This document shows positions 15,555 to 18,951 of a stretch of DNA of 18,951 bases, piece after piece (the first letter of the stretch is position 1; each line of letters begins with the position of its first letter). The stretch spans positions 1-18,951 of the forward strand of contig JAIPDY010000041.1 in assembly GCA_021737445.1 (NCBI GenBank), given 5' to 3'. This stretch comes from Desulfotignum sp. (GTDB taxonomy: Bacteria; Desulfobacterota; Desulfobacteria; Desulfobacterales; Desulfobacteraceae). Made by a program: the position numbers and the translations under genes. The notes beneath the pieces are model-generated. The model searched no databases. It saw only the letters and a program-made list of their open reading frames with translations, and was not told the DNA's origin.

Positions 15555-16351
15555 CTTACGAGAAAACCCTTTTGTTTTAAAAAATTGAAAACGTAAGAGA
15601 TGCCCTCTTCATCAGTTCCAACTATATGCCTGTCTTTTTTTTCATATGTCTGGGGATAGGTTTTCACAACCTTTGTGCGTGATCCGGCCGGACCGACCTC
15701 TGTTTGAGAAAAGCCAAGATCCTGGCTGGTGATGATGACCAGTTCATCTGAAACATCCCGCCGCATGTCTGATAATGAGACATAGGGCAGTTTATAACCG
15801 CTTTGCCGGGTGACACTCAATACGCCGGGCATGGCCATTTCATAGGTGGTAACTGTCTTTTCATCCTCAACCTCAAACACAGCCCGTGTGCTGTCGAACC
15901 GGTGGGGATCGATGCGGATAATTCCCAGCATCTGATCCAGGCCAAGGGTTTCAGCCAGCTGCACCGGCACATGGGCGCTGCCGCCGTCCAGTGAACGGTT
16001 TCCTGTCAGCAGGCAGTCAAAAGGGCGGGTGGCGATATATCTTCCCAGCACCGCACTGGTAACCAGGGTGTCGCTGCCCTTAAACAAGGGATCTGAAATC
16101 AGGGTTCCCCTGTCCACGGAAAGCCGCACCAGGTCTTCCATGTGGGGACGTACAGACATGGGTCCCATGCTGACAACCTCAACAAAGCAGTCCGGATCAC
16201 CGGCCTTCACCCCGAGGGCAAAGGCCAGTGCACAGGCATCATCCGGATTCAGCACCACCCTGGCGTTTTTGCCGGTTAAGGTGCTGTTTTCAACATCACA
16301 GACAATGCTGTCCACGTCAGGAACAAATTTGACAACACAGATAATATTCAT
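15551..16351 (-). CDS. etfB: Electron transfer flavoprotein, beta subunit (YgcR-like)
   Basis: A 266-residue EtfB/FixA subunit. The start MNIICVVKFVPDV, LNPDD at 34-38, the long ACALAFALGVKAG helix, VVSMGP, DRGTLISDPLFKGSDT and LTGNRSLDGGSAHVPVQLAE (D122) are all typical of the family. With EtfA it forms the heterodimer that shuttles electrons from the dehydrogenase to a quinone reductase or, in some anaerobes, takes part in electron bifurcation; the sequence alone does not let me choose between these. No strong ribosome site precedes the ATG at 16351, which lies 20 bases after the stop of the dehydrogenase gene, so coupling is likely. Confidence 0.93.
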   Translation of the reverse strand: MNIICVVKFVPDVDSIVCDVENSTLTGKNARVVLNPDDACALAFALGVKAGDPDCFVEVVSMGPMSVRPHMEDLVRLSVDRGTLISDPLFKGSDTLVTSAVLGRYIATRPFDCLLTGNRSLDGGSAHVPVQLAETLGLDQMLGIIRIDPHRFDSTRAVFEVEDEKTVTTYEMAMPGVLSVTRQSGYKLPYVSLSDMRRDVSDELVIITSQDLGFSQTEVGPAGSRTKVVKTYPQTYEKKDRHIVGTDEEGISYVFNFLKQKGFLVR

Positions 16352-16371
16352 GCCGATCGGGTACCGTCCGG

Positions 16372-17844
16372 TTATTTCTGGTATTTGGCCCCCTCTTTTT
16401 GGGGATAGATGGTGCCGAAATTCATGATTCCCTTTGGATCAAACGCCTGTTTGAGCTTTTCAAGCATGTAGTAGGCAGTGCCGTGTTCCTCCATGGTCCA
16501 TTCATTTCTGAATTTGCCGATCCCGTGGTGATGACACATGGAACCGCCGAGCTTCAGGGTCTCTTCAACGATGATTCTCTGCAAAGGGTGGTGATACACC
16601 CGCATTTCATCCTCAGGTGCGCACAGAATCCGGTAGTTGTACACAAAGTACATATTGGTGCCGTTGATATAGCTGTGGGAAGAGTGCCCGCCCAGCATGG
16701 TAAGATCATGGGCACGGGGATATTCCTGCCGTATCCTCTTAATCACGTTATTGTAGATTTTGGGGATGGTTTCCCAGTCAGCTGATATCTCTGTGGTATA
16801 CCCGGCGTGGGAATCGTTCTTTTTCATTGCCTCAAATTCATCATCAATGTCTTTCTGGGACCAGTTCAGATTGTTGAACCAGTCTGCAATCAACTGAGAA
16901 TCCACCTGTTCCACAATGCCGTCTTTAAATTTTTTTGCAGCCGCTTCAATGGCCTGACAGGTGGCCCGGACAATGCCTTCAGGGCCTTCGGCCATAAACA
17001 GAAGAACGCATCTGTTTTTATGGAAATGGTAAAAGTGCTGGGCAGCATCCTCTTCGGAATAGGCCCGTGCCACAGAAGGACGAAACCCGTTTACCATCAC
17101 CTCGCGCAGCGCTTTGATGCCTGTCTCCATGTCTTTGACAAGATAGCCGTAAAACCGGTTGTTTTCAGGATAGTACCGGAAAATTTTAACCGTCACTTCC
17201 GTGATATAGCAGAGAGACCCTTCATTGCCAATGACAATATGTCTGATATCAGGACCGCCGGACCTTCTGGCAACATTCTTTATCCGGGAGATGTGACCGT
17301 CGGGAAACACACATTCCAAACCGACAACCATATCCTCGATGCCCCCGTAGAGTGTTGAGAACTGACCGATGCTGCGTGTGGCCACAAGCCCCCCGAACTT
17401 TGCCACGGGTTTGGACTGGGGGGAGTGACCGGTTGTGAATCCTTGTTTTCGCAATTCATCTTCCAGTTCCTGAAGAGGAACGCCTGCCTGTACAGTGGCC
17501 TGCATGTTATAGGTATCGATATGCAAAACTTTGTCCAGATGGCGCGCATCCATAACAACGGTATTGTCCTTCCAGTTTTCCAGTCCCCCTTCTGTTGCGG
17601 TTTTCCCTGCCCGGGGGATGACATTGAGCCCGTATTCATTGCAGAACGCCAGTACTTTGCTGACCTGTTGAGCAGATTTGGGGTATACGATCGCTGCAGG
17701 AACCGGAACATCCAGGACCTGCCGGACTTTTGCGTACTTTTTATACCGGTCTGCCGAAGCATCATACAGATCTTCGCTGTCAATATTGACCTGCGATGGG
17801 GTCAGTATTTCACCCAGGTTTTCAATAATGTCGTTTTTGTCCAC
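16372..17844 (-). CDS. ygcU: FAD-linked dehydrogenase of the VAO/AGPS-like family (YgcU-like)
   Basis: A 490-residue flavoprotein with an N-terminal FAD_binding_4 domain and a C-terminal catalytic cap. Evidence: PAAIVYPKSAQQVSKVLAFC (49-68), the pyrophosphate loop PRAGKTATEGG (77-87), VQAGVPLQELE (118-128), GGLVATRSIGQFSTLYGG (151-168) and EDMVVGLECVFPDG. Near the C-terminus HHHGIGKFR (438-446) matches the active-site motif of alkyl-dihydroxyacetone-phosphate synthases, followed by FDPKGIMNFGTIYP. There is no Cys-rich iron-sulphur domain, so electrons probably go directly to the adjacent EtfAB. The substrate is likely a hydroxylated sugar derivative, by context only; E. coli YgcU also lacks an assigned substrate. 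The start is GTG at 17844, set by AGGAGG seven bases upstream. First gene of the operon. Confidence 0.88.
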   Translation of the reverse strand: MDKNDIIENLGEILTPSQVNIDSEDLYDASADRYKKYAKVRQVLDVPVPAAIVYPKSAQQVSKVLAFCNEYGLNVIPRAGKTATEGGLENWKDNTVVMDARHLDKVLHIDTYNMQATVQAGVPLQELEDELRKQGFTTGHSPQSKPVAKFGGLVATRSIGQFSTLYGGIEDMVVGLECVFPDGHISRIKNVARRSGGPDIRHIVIGNEGSLCYITEVTVKIFRYYPENNRFYGYLVKDMETGIKALREVMVNGFRPSVARAYSEEDAAQHFYHFHKNRCVLLFMAEGPEGIVRATCQAIEAAAKKFKDGIVEQVDSQLIADWFNNLNWSQKDIDDEFEAMKKNDSHAGYTTEISADWETIPKIYNNVIKRIRQEYPRAHDLTMLGGHSSHSYINGTNMYFVYNYRILCAPEDEMRVYHHPLQRIIVEETLKLGGSMCHHHGIGKFRNEWTMEEHGTAYYMLEKLKQAFDPKGIMNFGTIYPQKEGAKYQK

Positions 17845-17868
17845 TTTCGGACCTCCTGCGTTATATGA

Positions 17869-17889
17869 AAGTTTTAAGTTTTAAGTTAT
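17869..17889. repeat. 7-bp tandem repeat in operon leader
   Basis: AAGTTTT occurs twice in a row and is followed by AAGTTAT, about 25-45 bases before the GTG start of the FAD dehydrogenase gene and downstream of its promoter. It may be chance AT-richness. Confidence 0.4.
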
Positions 17890-17938
17890 CAGTAAACAAG
17901 TACAAATTTTTCCCTGCTGGTTACTGCCGCCTGATCAA

Positions 17939-17967
17939 ATACTAAAGACACCACGGCCAGCTGTCAA
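17939..17967 (-). promoter_or_regulatory. Sigma-70 promoter of the ygcU-etfBA-ygcW-ygcE operon
   Basis: On the minus strand a perfect -35 TTGACA (17962-17967) is followed after 17 bases by TAGTAT (17939-17944; four of six match TATAAT). Transcription should start near 17932, leaving a leader of roughly 88 bases. One palindrome is eight bases upstream of the -35, an arrangement that would suit either activation or looping repression by the RpiR-type protein. Confidence 0.72.
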
Positions 17968-17975
17968 TAAAAAAA

Positions 17976-17987
17976 GGAAATATTTCC
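17976..17987. promoter_or_regulatory. Candidate RpiR operator 1
   Basis: A perfect 12-base palindrome GGAAATATTTCC with the form GGAAA-N2-TTTCC. It lies immediately upstream of the -35 box of the minus-strand operon. The same core recurs at 18016-18027, with centres 40 bases apart. Confidence 0.6.
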
Positions 17988-18013
17988 ATTTTATTATATA
18001 AATCTCATGTTTT

Positions 18014-18029
18014 ATGGAAAGTTTTCCAT
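18014..18029. promoter_or_regulatory. Candidate RpiR operator 2
   Basis: ATGGAAA-GT-TTTCCAT, seven-base perfect arms around a two-base centre. Its core GGAAA-N2-TTTCC is the same as in operator 1. It lies downstream of the TATATAAA element in the direction of the rpiR-type gene, so binding here could also control that gene. Confidence 0.6.
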
Positions 18030-18160
18030 TACAGTGTTTCATAAAGAAATCCCAAAATTCAATAAACACAGCCTTCTTGAACGATTTCTTCTCTTTACAC
18101 CTTTCCGGCAGGCGTGGTAAAGTTCATCTCCATTTAATAACAGCAGCCGCAGGGATGATT

Positions 18161-18871
18161 ATGCTTACCATAGATTTAGACGCGCTTAACCCGCTGGAAA
18201 AGCAGATACACGAGCAGATGATCCGCCAAAGCAAGACGATGCCGACCATTCGGATCAATCAGGCGGCGGCAGCCTGCCACTGTTCGGTGTCAAAAATATC
18301 CAAGTTTGTCAAAAAACTTGGATTCAGCAACTACAAGCAGTATCTTGACTTTTTATACGGAAAAGATATCAAACCAATCGATGGTTCAAATGAATTAAAC
18401 CGGGTCAGATCGTTCATCCAAACCTTTGATACCGCCATGACCGATGAACTGCTTTCCCTGATTGACAGCCATGATAAAATTGCCCTTTTCGGATATGGCC
18501 CCTCACTTTTGTGTGCCCGGTATTTTGAGTACAGATTCCGCAACTGTTCGGACAAAACCTTCATGGCTGTCTCTGATGAAATAACCCTGAACAATATGGT
18601 GGATCGATCAACACTCCTGTTAATCATTACGGAAACCGGACGTTTTCGCTCTTTTCAGGAAGTATATACTGCGGCAAAACAAAAAGGCGGCAGGGTGGTC
18701 ATCATAGCAGAGGAATACAACACAAAACTGTTTAACCAGTGTGACAAAATATTCTGGCTTTCTCCGGCTCCCCAGCCAGAGCATCTCAAACCGTATGAAA
18801 AGTCAAGAACCCTTTTTTTCATTTTCTTTGAGGAAATAATTCAAAGGTTGCTCCAAAGGAGGTACGCATGA
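18161..18871 (+). CDS. RpiR family transcriptional regulator (HTH + SIS)
   Basis: A 236-residue regulator. Residues 1-75 form the RpiR-type helix-turn-helix (IRINQAAAACHCSVSKISKFVKK, then LGFSNYKQYLDFLYG), and about 90-220 a SIS sugar-phosphate-binding domain (KIALFGYGPSLLCARYFEYRF, STLLLIITETGRF, GGRVVIIAEEYN). Members sense phosphorylated sugars, which fits an adjacent kinase-containing operon. I chose the ATG at 18161, with AGGGA upstream; the ATG two codons earlier (18155) is nearly equivalent. The open frame back to 18014 lies in the operator region and does not look like protein. It is divergent from the catabolic operon. Its TGA overlaps the ATG of the next gene by four bases. Confidence 0.9.
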   Translation: MLTIDLDALNPLEKQIHEQMIRQSKTMPTIRINQAAAACHCSVSKISKFVKKLGFSNYKQYLDFLYGKDIKPIDGSNELNRVRSFIQTFDTAMTDELLSLIDSHDKIALFGYGPSLLCARYFEYRFRNCSDKTFMAVSDEITLNNMVDRSTLLLIITETGRFRSFQEVYTAAKQKGGRVVIIAEEYNTKLFNQCDKIFWLSPAPQPEHLKPYEKSRTLFFIFFEEIIQRLLQRRYA

Positions 18872-18951
18872 AAATTATAGCATACGACATATATTTTTTG
18901 GATTTTTCTATATAGTTCAAGGTCTGCTGTTTTTATTCATCGGGGCAATTC
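18868..18951 (+). CDS. 5' end of probable MFS-type transporter, reading frame interrupted near the start
   Basis: AAAGGAGG sits at ideal distance before an ATG at 18868 that overlaps the regulator stop (ATGA). The frame from that ATG stops after 15 codons (TAG at 18913-18915). A different frame (18870, 18873 and so on) stays open to the window end and reads ENYSIRHIFFGFFYIVQG followed by LLFLFIGAI, which looks like the basic N-terminus and first helix of an MFS transporter with a YxVQG motif. The two frames would be joined by restoring one G after the ATG (ATGGAA instead of ATGAAA), or by a -1 shift at T TTT TTG (18894-18900). A transporter here would match YgcS/YqcE in the E. coli ygc region. 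The gene runs off the window. Confidence 0.45.

Larger units (their letters stand above)
17845..18160. promoter_or_regulatory. Divergent regulatory region between ygcU-like operon and rpiR-type gene
   Basis: A 316-base AT-rich gap with no gene. It holds the operon promoter, two matching palindromes, and a short tandem repeat in the operon leader, listed separately. For the rpiR-type gene the only promoter-like element is TATATAAA at 17995-18002, which lies between the two palindromes; no good -35 accompanies it, and the first palindrome covers where the -35 would fall. From 18030 to 18150 I see nothing except the leader of the regulator gene. Confidence 0.7.

Noticed and set aside
18014..18160. 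Earlier start for the RpiR regulator at 18014
   Set aside because: It would put the second palindrome within the coding region and add 49 residues without any family match; the HTH domain begins right after 18161.

Overview
The window looks like chromosomal DNA of a Gram-negative anaerobe. The gene families and moderate base composition suggest a Desulfobacteraceae-type sulfate reducer (Desulfobacterota), but there is no rRNA or other phylogenetic marker here, so this is only a best guess. Coding density is high. Apart from katG at the left edge and an RpiR regulator at the right edge, every gene lies on the minus strand. No tRNA, rRNA, CRISPR array, insertion sequence or phage gene was seen.

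Left edge (2-1893): the 3' end of catalase-peroxidase katG faces a DUF1848 protein across a short hairpin-bearing gap. Next, read right to left, come three membrane transport genes: a two-TM K+ channel with a C-terminal RCK-like domain (4331-5374), an AEC-family carrier (3369-4319) and an MgtC/DUF4010 protein (2000-3262). A 33-bp imperfect repeat sits upstream of both the MgtC gene and the DUF1848 gene.

Centre (4331-12191): a tightly packed set of envelope-stress type genes in the order XpaC-like anchored protein, TelA-family protein, DUF4178-like protein, large lipoprotein, duplicated DUF350 membrane protein, membrane-embedded spermidine-synthase-like aminopropyltransferase, ion channel. These families recur together in bacterial envelope-stress neighbourhoods, often with PspA, and partly match E. 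coli yjfIJKLMC. No PspA/IM30 gene lies in this window. The enzymatic core is the aminopropyltransferase; its substrate is unknown.

Right part (12337-18951): a catabolic operon that resembles the poorly understood E. coli ygc cluster. It encodes a VAO/AGPS-like FAD dehydrogenase (YgcU-like), both subunits of an electron transfer flavoprotein, a YgcW-like short-chain dehydrogenase and an FGGY sugar kinase. A divergent RpiR-family (HTH plus SIS) regulator follows, with the start of a likely MFS transporter overlapping its stop codon. The 316-bp divergent region holds a good sigma-70 promoter for the operon and two matching GGAAA-N2-TTTCC palindromes with centres exactly 40 bp apart, the likely RpiR operators. 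Together the genes suggest import of a sugar-like compound, oxidation by an NAD(P)-linked and a flavin-linked step with electrons passed to ETF, and phosphorylation. The transporter frame appears broken within its first codons, either by a one-base deletion or at a T TTT TTG slippery site.
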